64,000 nucleotides of DNA from Plectrocnemia conspersa (lineage: Eukaryota; Arthropoda; Insecta; Trichoptera; Polycentropodidae): NCBI GenBank assembly GCA_009617715.1, contig VTFK01000157.1, positions 62,001-126,000 of the forward strand, in the 5' to 3' direction. The position numbers and the translations under genes are program-made. The notes beneath the pieces were generated by a model, which saw only the letters and a program-made list of their open reading frames with translations, was not told the DNA's origin and made no database searches. Positions 12,191 to 26,669 of this stretch are shown piece after piece (position 1 is the stretch's first letter; the number at the start of each line of letters is the position of its first letter).

Positions 12191-14050
12191 TTTGAAATAT
12201 TTATATAACATGAACGTGTCTATAATATTATATTTATAAAAAAAAATATGCTATTTGTCCTGCAATATTATCGATGATGTTTTATGAGGTAATCACAGTA
12301 CCAATTTACACAGTATTTATCCACTCACATGCAGTATTCGCAGTCTCGATTGGATATGAATCAGATTTCAATTTTCAAGTATAACTCAAAAAGGTTAAAT
12401 ATGCTGCTGATGCAACAAATAAATTATTAAGTCCAATTTAAACAAAACGCAGGAATAGTAGCAATGAATATAAATTTGCGTTATAGAAAAAAAATTTGAC
12501 TTGAACCTGCTTTATCTCTAAATACAAACCACTGAAGATATTGCTTTATTGTAAATGGAAAACAATTGAGAGAAAATAAAAAAGTTAATCTACACAGAAA
12601 TATTTTTTCTGTATAAATAAAAATAAAAAAACTAATCTAGATTATATAAATATTTCAATGCAGTCAAATTTAAAGAAAATATTTATAAAGAATATATTTA
12701 ATAAAGTTTCTCTTTATTAAATATATTCATATTTAAATTAATGATCATATAGTGTTTCAATAAAATACAAATTAATTTTAAGAGAAATCTAATACATATT
12801 TATTAATTAAATCAAAATATTTGTAGATACGAGTACTCTTTATCAGATAGATCTATAGACCTCCGTGATTGCTGAAAGCAGCGCAACTAAACCCGATTAT
12901 CGTAATTTATACGCATAAATCTTAAACTTTAGAAATCGGATTCATTAAGATCGGAATAATGCATTGATCTGTTTACATGAATTGATCTAAATTACCCAAT
13001 CGGAATGCGAGTGAAATTTTCGCATACGTAATACTTTTTACATTTATTGTTCGTCGTGTCTTATATGAAAGTGTATTGTCATTTTTATTTTTTACATATT
13101 ATAAATAATTTATATGACGCTTTATGAAAAAATCTTAGAGCCCAAAAGCGAAACGAGCGACTGTCACGACAATTTTATAAAATGTCGCACAGGAAGAGAG
13201 CAAACACGGCAATTTTGATAATGAACCAAAGAAAGAACGTGCTGCGTCTTCGGAGCGATCGTGACGGGAAAATGACAATAAATGATTTCAAAAGTCATTC
13301 ACAATAATGCTGTATTATTCGCATTATTGCTCTTACACAATGTATACAGTGTACATTGAATACGATGCATCTAGATGTTATGTAATCAACATTGGAAGTA
13401 TGTAACACACAGGTCGGTGCACTGTGAATTATGAATTATAATATATTAAATGCATATATTATTTATATATTTAAAATTAAAATAATCGTGACCTAAAATG
13501 TCAACTCAACCCATATAAAAATATATAGTATATAAAAATCATATACTATTAAAAACAATACGTAGCAGACACTAAATAGATCAATGTGTAATTTAAGCGA
13601 TTAAGGAGCTATAACAAAAGGACGTGATCGTGTTAAGTTGCAGAACCCAAAACAGTACCCTTCTGTAGCTTAAAGAAAAACTTAGCGATATACTATTTTT
13701 TGCGAGAACTCAGCAAATCGTATCTAAACGCTCCTAAGAGAAAAGCGCTATAATACGAAAATGAACAATAATCAAAAATCCCTATACAAAGGTACAAAAA
13801 AAAACATTTTCTGAATTTTAATGATTAAGTAGTTAAATTACTCGGGGATACCAAATTAACCATCCCGATTTAAGAATGTTGTAAACTAAAGTTTGAAAAA
13901 TAGCACGAATAACTGACAGATCGTCAAAGTAAAACGCATTTCTCATAAAAAAAAAATTGAAAATTTTTTTCGCATACGTTGTTTACGTATAGATAAAACC
14001 ACCATTTGTTTTCAAAAGTGACGCCTAAATCTTATGTGGAAGTTTCTGTA
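12191..14050. other. AT-rich DNA with a modest GC rise
   Basis: Mostly AT-rich. Composition rises at 13140-13400, without an open frame or splice pair. The 3' part (about 13600-14050) looks like mixed old repeat sequence that received the hAT insertion at 14059. Confidence 0.4.
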
Positions 14051-14058
14051 GTCAGAAC

Positions 14059-15177
14059 TAGAGTCTTCAATTCGAGTAATCGAGTACTCGATACTCGAGT
14101 ATTTTTGTCTATTTTTCAAGTACTTGATAATCGAGTATTTTGAAAATTACTCGATTAATACTCGAAATTAAAAAAATTTGAAATATTTCAGAAACAAAAT
14201 AACTTTAACTCGGTCCGGTAAAGGTTAACGTCTTGCTTTTATTTGGCGTTTATGCCCGAAGTCCCGGAGTTAAGAGCGGTTACTATCAGGTATAATTTTT
14301 CATAGTTCCATAGTTGCATAGTTCCGGTCGTCGGCTATGTTAGTGGATTTTTTGACGGAGAAATTTCTTTTGTGTTTTTCTGTTCGACAGTCCCGACTTA
14401 TCTAATTTATGGCAATGAACAATATGAAATATCAACAAATTTTTTTTAGGTTTTATGACTATGCAGTTGTAGCGTAAAAGTGTTGTCAATTGTTTATACT
14501 GATCCCTCAGCTTAAAATATAAATCAAAACAATTGTGTGTTTTAAAGGCATTTAAAAGTAAAGTCAGTTTTTTTGCGAACCGTTTAGCTCTAGAGTGAAA
14601 GGGATTCACCCAAATACATCTTCGAAGGATATAGATTTAAATTCTTCGCATTAATCAGAAGGAGTAGAATATTGTATATTGTTAAGAAAAAAAATCTATT
14701 CAAGAAGAATTACAAAATGCTATTTTGTCAATAGTCGAAGGAAATAAGAGAAAAGCAGAGAAGGGAATGAAAGAAGAGAACATAAAAAGAGAGTTCAAAA
14801 AATTATATAACTATAAAAAGCGAACAGATATAAATTAGAAGCCTTATACAACGCGTAAATGACAATAAGACCAACATCAACAGCAACGGAAAGGGTTTTT
14901 TCCATAACGGGAATAATAAAACCAAAGTTTAGCAGTAATATTAAATTCGAGACACTTTTTGCATTATTGTTTTTAAAAAGTATGTTCGTGAAGTTAAAAT
15001 AATTGTAAAAATTAACATACTAAGTATTTTATTTATTTATTTATATGTGCACGTATTTGAATAATAGCTATTTTGGTACATTTGGTAAATACTCGAATGT
15101 ACTCGAGTACTCGAGTATTTTGAAATTTTAATATTCGATACTGGAGTAGTTGATGGTTCGAGTAATTGGAGACTCTA
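14059..15177 (+). mobile_element. hAT transposon, deleted and inactive
   Basis: Both ends are visible. The left end is TAGAGTCTTCAATT and the right end, read inward, is TAGAGTCTCCAATT (13 of 14 match). An identical 8-bp target duplication, GTCAGAAC, lies at 14051-14058 and 15178-15185. An 8-bp duplication is diagnostic of the hAT superfamily. Just inside each end are clusters of CGAGTA/TACTCG words, many forming the palindrome TACTCGAGTA, as expected of subterminal transposase-binding sites. At 1119 bp the element has lost most of its transposase. The remains of the C-terminal dimerisation region are annotated separately. Confidence 0.9.
14700..15002 (+). pseudogene. hAT transposase C-terminal remnant
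   Basis: The plus strand inside the hAT element keeps part of a transposase. The clearest segment is 14859-15002, which reads MTIRPTSTATERVFSITG and then a helix ending FALLFLKSMFVKLK and a stop. This matches the hAT C-terminal dimerisation signature (P-T-S-x-S/T-x-E-R-V-F-S, followed by a basic and hydrophobic helix with L-L-F-L). Upstream, 14700-14840 encodes a Lys/Glu-rich stretch (LQNAILSIVEGNKRKAEKG) interrupted by in-frame stops and frameshifts. The catalytic core with its acidic residues is absent, so the product cannot transpose. Confidence 0.85.
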
Positions 15178-15185
15178 GTCAGAAC

Positions 15186-17280
15186 GTTCACACCTAAATC
15201 CTAAGAATGTTCTGATGGGAAATGAGATACGGAAAATGACACAATATTTAATTTTCTGGCCTTAAAAGGGCAGACGATTGTCGAAAGTTCATCTCTATAG
15301 ATAATTTAAATCACACCGTAGAGAGGAATCTGCAACAAATGTTAATACATATAAACAATTTTAAATCAGTTACATATAAAATAAAACTGGCTACTGGTGA
15401 AAATGTATTCTGATATGATTTTTTTATAATGACGTATCTTAAAAAATATTTTCGGGATAGATTCAAGACTGTTCATGGAAGTGACCATAGAACTAGCGTG
15501 AAAAAACTATGATGTTCATCTAACAATACCTGCCGAAAGTGATTAGAGACAACTATAGTTCAGAAAGAACTGACTACGACTGGTCTACAGTTCTTAATGC
15601 ACAATTTGTCACTCATTTTATGAATGAGTTCGACTTATGTGCATTTCCAAAAATCAGGAAATAATAATATCTTAATAATTAGATCAGCAGATGACGAAAA
15701 TGATTCCTCGAACACAGAACGGCAATTTTTACAAAACCCGCAATAATATGTGATCCGTCCAAAAAAATTCATCTAAGTTAAATATGATGAATGAATAACG
15801 TTTTAACACTAGTGACGACTTCAAACAAATAAAGAATATTAGAAGGCTATTTTTAAGTATATTCATATTTAAGGCAATCTTAAGAAAATATTTGACCACA
15901 ACTCTATTATACTTTCATTACTACAAAAAATAGCAAAAGTATGCATACTGTACAACAAATTAAACATAAAATTTTTCCTTGAATAAAATGACTAAATATG
16001 AATAAAAGAAATAAGTATAAATATATTATCCAAATATCGCTTAGTCTTGCCTTAAGTGGTTCATTAATCATCACCATTTTTTATGTGTAAATAGCAGCTT
16101 ATAATTAAATAATCAAACATATTCACGCTGCATATTATCTTATCAATAATACGCAAAATAAACACTATTTGATATACTTTCAATGTTTACTTCTTTCATT
16201 CAAGTTTAATTACACATTTAATATTTGTATATTTATAAAAATGATTATATTTATATATAAATGTATTTTTTTGTATGAGTTTTCTAAAGTTTGTGTTTTT
16301 CATTTAACTGTTCATATATATATGAACTAAAATTAGTTTTTAGTTTTATTTCACTTTAGGAGAAAAAGAAAACAGCTCAAGATTTTTAAGCATCGAAAAT
16401 TTCTTAAAAGTTTAACCATTTCATTTTTAGATTTTTTTACACTTGATTTTCAAATATAAAAAAATGATTTTGCACATGGTTCATTAAGTTGTTTTGTAAT
16501 TCATATTAATAAATTGAATTAAGAATCTTTAGAGAACTACATTATTAGTATTTATTTAAGACTGTAATTATTTTTAACTTATTAATAGTTGTTCCTTAAA
16601 GCCCCATATACGTAATATGAATGCATATAAAATGGCATCATATGTACTGTAAATTAGATATCAGGATTGCAGAAGGACGTTCAACGACTTCGTTAAAGAC
16701 GAGTTTAAATAAAAATACGATAAAAAATGCTGTTCTTGCATATATTTTTTATCGAAGGTTATTGAACGCAGTTTTTTTAAAGCAAACATGTATTGCAGAT
16801 TATGCATAGCATCATAATAATATAATGACAAATTAATGACATAACTTCAATTTTATGTAGCAACTAATGTATAATTTTAGTTATTGCCATATATAAATAT
16901 GTATAACTGATCAAGTTTCTAAGAAATCAATATGTTAGATTTTTAACTAATTTACTATATTTTGAGAAAAATTCAAAAGTATATTAGTCATGAAACACAT
17001 ATAGATTAATAAAATATGTTAAATTTATTAAAAGTCATATAACATAACACGAATAAAAAAAATCACACCAAAAACAAATATTAATGTATTTAATTGCATA
17101 TGTAATCCTAGATGACTTTCTTTCTAATTTTAATAAACTAAGTTGGAATTACATAAATTTGCACGGTATCAATAATCATTGAAGTCATCAGCATAGCATA
17201 AAAATAGAACGTATTAAAAAAATAAAATAAGACAGGACTATTGCAGGGAATTGTATGAATAACGACACATGTTTAATTGA
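15186..17280. other. AT-rich non-coding DNA
   Basis: No supported gene. Composition is mixed as far as about 15700 and strongly AT-rich after that. A short plus-strand open frame at 16621-16809 lacks any supporting feature. Confidence 0.45.
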
Positions 17281-18710
17281 AACTGTGTAGCCGTTCGAAT
17301 CGAATCTTGGTACTTCTCAGCGGGTGATCACAAAATGGCGATCAAATTTAAAGTCGAATTAACAACACGCAAAAAAATAGGTAGGTATATAAATACGTGC
17401 AATTTAATAAGTTTTATTATCATGAGGCGCATAACGGTTGAGCAGCGTTAATTGTGGTAATGCTTAATAAACTTGTTCAAGTTAAATTATATTTTTTCAC
17501 TGAATGATTTAATACTAATATGTAACGGTATTAAAAAATATTTTTTCCTGCTTTTATTTCTAAGAATTAAACGTATCGATTTGGCTACATAATAACAGTA
17601 GTTGTGTGCAGTACATCAACATGTTTCTTTGGTAGCAATACAAATATATTAAATATATATTTATTTGATCCAGGTTCATAAGTGTGCCATATAAACGTCC
17701 AAGAACCATATGCTTGAGTGACTTTATGCTGCTCCTTCAGATTTAGACAACACTTGAATTTCTTCGATACAATGATCAGATTTTCATTGGAAAATTATGC
17801 ACGTTTTGTGCAAGTTTGAGACATGTGTGAAGGTCACTGTGACATCGCAAGGTCTCAAGAGTGCTTTGCCATCTTAAGACCGGTCCAAATAAATATTTCA
17901 ATTTATTGATTGTCAACGGTCGAACGTCGCAAAACCGATTAACCGGTAACGTCATTATGTAACTGGGGTCTTCTTGTTTGTTGACATTTATACTATGGTT
18001 CAAGGATATGATTTTCGGCGGCTTTTTTCTCTCCAAGTCATAAAAATATCTTCCTGTTTTTAATAAGCATTTTACATATATCAGAGTATATTTAATTTTA
18101 ATATACAATCATATAAAATACATTAAAAAAACTTGATTTAAAAAGTTTCACGCGAGATCCGAATCGAGCACGTATTTAATAGTTTTTTTTCGCATTTCCT
18201 ATAGTAAATACATTTTCCGCAAATGGTTCGATCGCGTGTCGACAAACACGCTTTGTCCGCCCCATTAGTCCGTATTTGTTGACATTCTTCTTTCACATCT
18301 TGAACTTATCATCACCAATTGTAGATCACGCGCTCTCGACGCGTTAGTAATTGCCATAACGTGAGTGATTGACTGGGGAATTAAGAATTTATATGGGTTT
18401 GAATCTACATTCTATGGAACATCTGATAAAGTTGTGCCACAGAGCTTCTTTGACATATCTACCAAAAGGAGAACGTAAAATATTTGTATTTGACTCCTAA
18501 TAACTTTTGTTGGGAGTGTTGCGGTACAATTCATTGAATCTCAGTCACTTTCAGATGTGGGCTGTAGACCCTTGAGAGTCACGATCGTGCCCCTTATTCC
18601 TATCGTCACCGTCAGTGTGTCAGCGCTCGAAAAACCACACAATTTATATTTACGGTAATAGTCCTGAGTAGCTGAAAAAAGTGAGAATATAACAAAATTT
18701 GCACAACAAA
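17281..18710. other. Mixed-composition region with GC-richer islands
   Basis: GC-richer blocks occur at 17280-17450, 17760-18060 and 18190-18400. A 110-codon minus-strand open frame (17776-18108) covers one, but the peptide has no recognisable motif and no clear splice sites. The block at 18541-18710 directly precedes the Tc1-like relic and may be its decayed 5' part. Confidence 0.35.
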
Positions 18711-19215
18711 CGCTTGGCGCAAAACACATGAATGTATTGTGTTCACTGTTAAGCACCCACTTTCAATCATGATTTAGTTAGTAGTTTCTGGGAAAGGAAT
18801 AGGCCGTCTTTACACAGTCGTGAAGACGCTGCGTTAAGACCAATACAAAAAGGTATTGGAAACACGCCTTATACCACAACTCGAAGAATGATTTCCAGGA
18901 GGCGAGGAATCGATATTTATGCACGATGGTACTCATTGTAATAAAGCTAAGATCATTACGGATTTTTGCAGGATAAAAATGTCAAAGTGTTGCCCAGGAA
19001 TCTGGCCTATTATGAACTCCTTCGATACTGTTTAGGAGCTTATTGAGAGCAAGAATGCTAAAATTGCAATAACCACTAAAAGGGAGCTAATCGATTTATG
19101 AATACAATCATAATTCAAACCTTCAAGAAACAATTAAAAAAATTTTAGAAAGCATGCCTAGGCGAATTCATGTACTAATTAAAGCAAAAGGAGGACATAC
19201 CAAATATTGTAAATA
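18711..19215 (+). pseudogene. Tc1-like transposase remnant
   Basis: Plus-strand fragments in changing frames read in order: AWRKTHECIVFTVKHPLSIM, then VVSGKGIGRLYTVV, then QYKKVLETRLIPQLEE, then FMHDGTHCNKAKIITDF, then a frameshift to DKNVKVLP, and finally ITTKRELIDL and ESMPRRIHVLIKAKGGHTKY. These match the middle and C-terminal thirds of Tc1-family transposases: a VKHP.S.MVWG-like segment, the second catalytic Asp in a F.HDG/QDG context, and the terminal ESMPRR..LI..KGG.TKY. At least three stops and two frameshifts are present, and the WP.NSPDLNPIE segment around the third catalytic residue is destroyed. The N-terminal DNA-binding domain and the terminal inverted repeats were not located. 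A word GGTCTAATAATATGGGCAG near 19308-19326 may be the old 3' end. Confidence 0.85.
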
Positions 19216-20179
19216 TAGATATAAGATGATAAGCACAAAATAACTTTCTGTCTTAAAAAATATAGGATATAGACCAATTAAGGGAAAAAATCCAAAATGT
19301 TGCTTGGGTCTAATAATATGGGCAGTTGCTTTATATCAATTTAATAGAAATTTTAGTAATGACCGATGGCCTTTACTTTTTTTATTTAGTTTACGATACT
19401 TTTTTTATTAATTTAGATTTTTTATAAACAGAAAAAAATGGCGATGAATTACATTGGCAGTTGTCGTTTCGCACAGAAGAAACGAATCACCAAATGAAAT
19501 TTCAGTCACTGCCAAACACATTTTTCCTATTTTTCAAGCCTTGTATTATGTCCCTATTTTTTTATATTCCTCGTGTATATCAATATAATTCACATAGGTG
19601 ACATTAAAATTTTGTAGAAATGTAATAATAAGTATTAATAAATGATATAAATGTGTCTGAAATAAAATAATCCTACACATAATTTATTTTATGTTTCTTT
19701 CTCCCAAAATGAAAAACAACGGAAATTTTATTATTTTTTTGTAACAATATTTGTGCCATCTTTATATGTGCTTGTGTAATAAAATACCTCAGCTAAAATA
19801 TTATAATGATATAAAGTATCTTCATTTCATTACCAATAATATTTTTATTGTGTAATATGATACTGAAATTTTTATTATTAAGCCAATATTGTCATTGTGC
19901 ATTTTATTGTGATTTCATCTTATAATTTATTTCTAGAATACGGCACTAAAAAAAAGGTTTTTATTTTAAAATTTTGATCGTGATGCGATTTGGCCTCTTG
20001 ACCTTAAATAAAACACGAATCGCCGTTGATGATCTTTATATCTATCATAAGAACACGACAGAATAAAATCGTGATTTATTTTTGATTTTTTAAAAATAAT
20101 GTAACATATAGATAAAAACATAGACATCAAGATGTGTACTGCAATTAAAAAAATAATAATATAGAGGATATTATTAACG
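19216..20179. other. AT-rich non-coding DNA
   Basis: The first 120 bases may still be 3' sequence of the Tc1-like element. The rest is AT-rich and shows nothing recognisable. Confidence 0.4.
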
Positions 20180-20790
20180 CTACTTTATGCAACGTCACAC
20201 GCGATACCACAATGACAAAAAGTGAATGATTAACGGATCGGCGAAAGGTAGATTGGCACATTGAAACAGGGACGCAATTAACACGCGGACGTAAGCAATC
20301 AACGTATTCATTGTCGGACCGTTGATCTTCGTCTCAATTCTGACAACCTGTGGGTTATGGCACAAATATATCTTTGAGAATCGCACGATAGACACTAGGA
20401 GGTCGCAAGAAAGTCGGTCAAACATAAATATATCACTCTTGCATAACAAATATACGAGTAGAATCGTCCAATATAAATATAATAAATGCAATAATATATT
20501 CCTTCAAAATAATATTAAGCCTAAAATTTTAGGTTCAATGGCATTTAAAACAGTAACAGTTTACTCTGGAGTGAGTTTGCATTTTAAGCAAGAAAATCTG
20601 AATTAACTCCAGAATAAAATATTGCGTCATATACATATATAAGATCTAGTTAAACTTTAGTTTTAGTTTTTAGTGACTGCTTTTATAGTTTAAGTGGAAA
20701 GCAGATGCTCGGTCTCGGTTGAAACTCGACGTAGCTCCGCTTCGTGCGAGTTCTGCCGAACACTCTAAATCGTAAGCGAGATAGTAAAAG
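20180..20790. other. GC-richer island, candidate conserved non-coding element
   Basis: Raised GC and CpG at 20180-20430 and again at 20690-20790. Open frames on both strands overlap here (20195-20491 minus, 20322-20606 plus) but neither has splice support or a recognisable motif; mutual overlap suggests both are chance. Confidence 0.3.
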
Positions 20791-23389
20791 TGTCAAGTTA
20801 TAACTGAAAGCAGTATATGCCTGATGAAATTATTTCCCTAATAAAGATTTAATAGTAAATTTAGTACCGCCGTTTTAGAACTTAAATTTTTCTTGAAAAT
20901 TAGAAAAAGTCCATCGCATTATATTTTTAATCATCTTGCCAATGCGATGATTCGGGAAAAACATACTATATATTATTGTGTAATAATAATATAGTTAAAC
21001 AATCTGCGTAACATTAAAGAAATCAGTAGAATTAAATTTGATACAATTCGTATGGAATATGAGTCTGATGGTCCTAATATCTGTCAATAAAGATATGCAG
21101 CGTATTCCCGTGTATTTGGAACTGACCATTTGCCGCACGTCATCATATTAGGCATTTAATGGGTATATTAATTAACTATTAGTAGATTATTTAAATCTCC
21201 TATAAAATTAGCTTATAATTATCAGCCAGAAATGTACGAATCTAAGCCATTCATTCATAATTAAATTTACAGCTCTCAACAAATCACAAATTTTATCTTG
21301 TAATTTTGCGTTGTAAGGGTTTTTTTAAGTTTCAAGTTTATCGCGAAATGTTTCTAAAAGCCTTATATTAAATTGATCGGACCCCCATTCAAACGTTTAT
21401 TAGAAATTAATATTATAGTAGCCTGACGGACCGTATGATACCAAATTCCATCTGATAATGCACGATTTAACAAAAGAGACTTATTTGTGTAACATAACGT
21501 TATGTTTATTACATATTTTATTAATAACATCGCCAAATTATGAACTCATTGACCTCTGCAAAACCCACATATGTATATAACATAGATACCCAAATTAATT
21601 TGGCTTACTGCCTCTTTTTTAGAAATAAAAAAATCATCACCCACTGAAAATCTATATTCTTTAAGCCAAAAAACAGAAAGTTTCCATGATAAATTTGTAA
21701 AGTATTAATGCTTATATTGTAAAATTATTTATTAATATCAACCATAGTAACATTTGCATAAAACATGAAAAATTACAATCACGATTTAATTATTTTTTTA
21801 ATTAACTAATTAAAATCCTCATCGTAATATACTTAATAAACAATGTTTTGATTAAAAGCAAGATATATTTTTATAAGTGGAAAATATTATAAATATTGAT
21901 TTAAAAGAAAACACAATATTTATTAATTTAATCGCCTTTTACGAAAAAAAAAATGTGCTATTTTATGTGATTTATATTTGTGTAAAGCTGTAAATATTAA
22001 AAATAAAATTTGAGCCATAACAGAGTAAAAGTAAGCATTGCAACAGTTCAACCATGAAAGCCTATCTAATAAATTAGCAGAAGGACACATGATACGCGAT
22101 AGTAATTGAATACGCAAATGAAATTTAATACGTCTTGACTTTCTATTATAATCTGGACAATGAAAAAATGAGCGCATTGCCGATGAATAAGAAAATGACA
22201 GATTTCTTAATATTATATACAACCATGGTTATAACAGTATGAATCGTTGCATATGAATGCCTTCTTCTTCACAAGTGCATAATCTGATATATATTTTATT
22301 GGTATTGAATAAAAAAGTATTCAAAGAGTCAAACTAAAATCAATAAACGTATGCATTTTTAAGATCACGCTGTCCAGTATATGGTATATTCAACTCCAGA
22401 ACTAAAAGAAAACGAATGATATCTTTCCAGAAAGAGCTTAAGCTAGCTGGTGAAATATCAGCAAACGAATGGCCATATATTTTACCACAAATGGTGAGCA
22501 GAATGGTCAAGGTAGTTGGACTCGCTTGACCATCAGATTATAAAGCTCTACTTAAACCGCGGCTTTTAGTAAAAAAAAAAATGGAGAAGGTTTGAATGGA
22601 TCCAGTAATACTGTGACACTCGAAGAATTTTAAACAAACCTTTTTTCTGGAATGATTTAAATTTAATTGCAGCTGCAGTTCTTGTGTGGATGCAATAATA
22701 CAACTAACTCAATGTTGGAATCTACTCTAATGGATAATTCTTGGAAAATATTTCCAAATACGGTTTATGTTCATTGCTATACTTTGCGAGAATTCAGGCC
22801 TACAAATTCACTAAAATAAATCTAATCTGAGCATTTATTGTATATTTTGAAAAATTCAATACAACTAAAAGTGTGGGTAAAATTATAAACGTACGAAGAA
22901 ATACTTCAGGTCGTTAGTTTATAGTATGCAAAAAAATGATAATGAAAGTCAATGAAAGACATACTGATTATTAAACATTTTCCTTACTTATTTATTCTTG
23001 TAAATTTTATTTTAAATGTGCGTTAGCTTTAAAGTATAGGAATATTCAATGTTAATTGCTTAATTATCTGAAGAATTTAGGGTAATATTATATAAGAATA
23101 GTTTTTATGTCTTAATACATACATTTGAAAATTTAATTATAAAATCAATACAAAGTTGTCAAATAAATATAACATATCCTTGCCGTAGATTTTATACTTA
23201 GCTCCCATAGAAAATTGCAGCAGACATATTTAAAGAGTTTACGCAACCCTTCATATGAAATATTGTAAATAATTTTTGATATAACTGTCAGTTATTATGT
23301 ATGTATTATACATACCATTAATTTTACTTTCGTTATATATTTAAATTTAACATGAATGCGAAATTCCATATGTCCATAAGCGCCACCAT
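20791..23389. other. AT-rich non-coding DNA
   Basis: No supported feature. A 99-codon minus-strand open frame (21923-22222) has no recognisable motif. A mixed patch at 22370-22640 could be an old repeat but shows no assignable transposase motif. Confidence 0.4.
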
Positions 23390-23880
23390 AATTTCAGTTA
23401 ATCCGCCGCGAATTGCTAACCACCTTGGCGTAATATCGTAATAACGGATCTTAAGGTGCTAATACCTAGTATTATTCAAGGACTCGTTGTGTTTCAGCGC
23501 CAGTTAAACAGGTTTCATTCCAAGTTTGACAAGTCCGTTTTTCATTTCAATCTGATACTAATAATTGTTTAAAACAATTCGAATCGCCGCCGTGCCAGTG
23601 GGGTACGTAACGGCGTTGTCCTTTCTTCGACCTTTACTTCGTGTAAACCTTGACATTTGCGGTTCAGCGATAACTCGGTAACAATTTTGCAACCATTATA
23701 ATCGCACTGTCGATCATTGGATCAAATCTCGTTTTATGACGCATACTTTTCAGGCGATTTAACAGCTGGCGTCATTATCCGCTCCGTTCGCTCCAAAACA
23801 ATCGTAGGTGAAGACTTTAAGAGGTCTTCTTCTTTGTTGCGGCAATTCAGTTAAAATAACACTCGCGAAAGGTGAATAAA
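23390..23880. other. GC/CpG-rich island, candidate conserved non-coding element
   Basis: A continuous block of about 500 bases with high CpG and balanced composition, among the clearest in the window. No frame stays open across it and no splice pair is evident. The pattern is that of insect conserved non-coding elements near developmental genes; comparison is needed to establish this. Confidence 0.4.
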
Positions 23881-24303
23881 AAATAACACTACGTTTGCTT
23901 CTTACAGTTATGATGTTTAATATTCAACAATTTTACTGTTAAACGTCCGTCTTTATCAGAGCGCACCGCATCAATCGTTTTATATTAATATTATTTTAGC
24001 ATTTAATTAAATTTACATTGCCTTAATGATAAAATATTATATAGTGTTATATAAACAGTTAAGCTAAAAAATAACAATATGATTATATTACCATAGCAAA
24101 AAGTCTTGATTATATCATATATGTAAAAAAAATATATTAAATATTTATATTGTAAATTTTATTCTTTCTCTCGATTTGGATACACCAAATTTATTTTAAT
24201 ATATTGATATTAAAAATGAGATTTAATAATATATCTATTATTATTATAACATGTTTTAATACATGTATATGTTAAGTATATTATCACAAGATAATTTATT
24301 AAT
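23881..24303. other. AT-rich non-coding DNA
   Basis: Nothing recognisable. Confidence 0.45.
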
Positions 24304-24446
24304 TCGGCTCGTTACCGAGCGTTCCCACTGCGACGGCTCTGACACGATTTTATTGCTTTTGACGTGAATTATTGCCTTCTGAGAAGTGATAATGATTATT
24401 GTTTTTGCGCTCTCCTATTGACCAAAATTCGGTTTGAATATACTTT
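24304..24446. repeat. Half copy of the fold-back repeat family
   Basis: This matches the right arm of the inverted repeat at 35961-36213 from the hairpin centre outward: the centre word GAGCGTTCCCACTGCGACGG, then GACACGATTTTATTGC, then TTTTGACGTG, CTTCTGAGAAG and CCAAAATTCGGTTT. The opposite arm is missing; the sequence stops at the centre (about 24304). It lies only some 25 bases left of the hAT target duplication at 24470. Confidence 0.8.
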
Positions 24447-24477
24447 GATATATGTATTAGAAGTGCATAGTATAAAG

Positions 24478-25968
<1,491 letters not shown>

Positions 25969-25976
25969 GTATAAAG

Positions 25977-26669
25977 AGTGCTTTTGAAGGCAATGTTCCG
26001 CTCCTTTTATTTCTTGTATGTAAAAAAAAGGGCTAAAGGAACTAAAACCTCAAATACATCAATATATACATCTCAAGCAACTGTAGTATATATTCATTTT
26101 TATATATCGGTTTTTACTTTTTTTTATAAATATATTCTTGCAGAGTTGGAAATTTGTCCTCTCTCCCTCCCATTTCGGGAGGGCTGTTTCTGCTTATAAT
26201 GCACTTAATTATTACAATAAAGCAGAACTTGTGTACGTATTCAGGAATTGGTATTCTGTTCCTAGAATTTTATAAATGTTGTATTCCAATAACTTGTTCG
26301 TGTAGTTTAGTTCTTTGATGCGTCTTTGCCGATGGATGATTTCAATATTAATATGTTGCAGTAATCTTCATTTATTTTAAATGTTCATGATACTTGTAAG
26401 ATGTACATATGTATCCTACGTCTATAAGATTCTTCCGTAATAGCGAAAACCCGTAACAAAAGGTACATAAACATTTTATGTAAACACACTAAAAAAACAT
26501 ATAATATATTATCATAAATATACACCTTTGTGTCTAAACAATAAATCAGTTCTATGGTTCACACGTCCGTCTTCATAATTCATACGATCCCGTTCCAATA
26601 ACAAATTAGAGCTTTTTCTCTTTTATAACGATCAAATGTATGTATGCTATTTTTTTTTGCTGTTGTTCA
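25977..26669. other. AT-rich non-coding DNA
   Basis: No supported feature. Confidence 0.45.

Noticed and set aside
14340..14609. An 89-codon minus-strand frame inside the hAT element
   Set aside because: It is antisense to the transposase remnant and has no recognisable domain.
18328..18362. A 36-nt plus-strand microexon between AATTGTAG and GTGAGTGATT
   Set aside because: Two frames are open, there is no neighbouring exon, and a segment this short with fair splice words is expected by chance in 64 kb.
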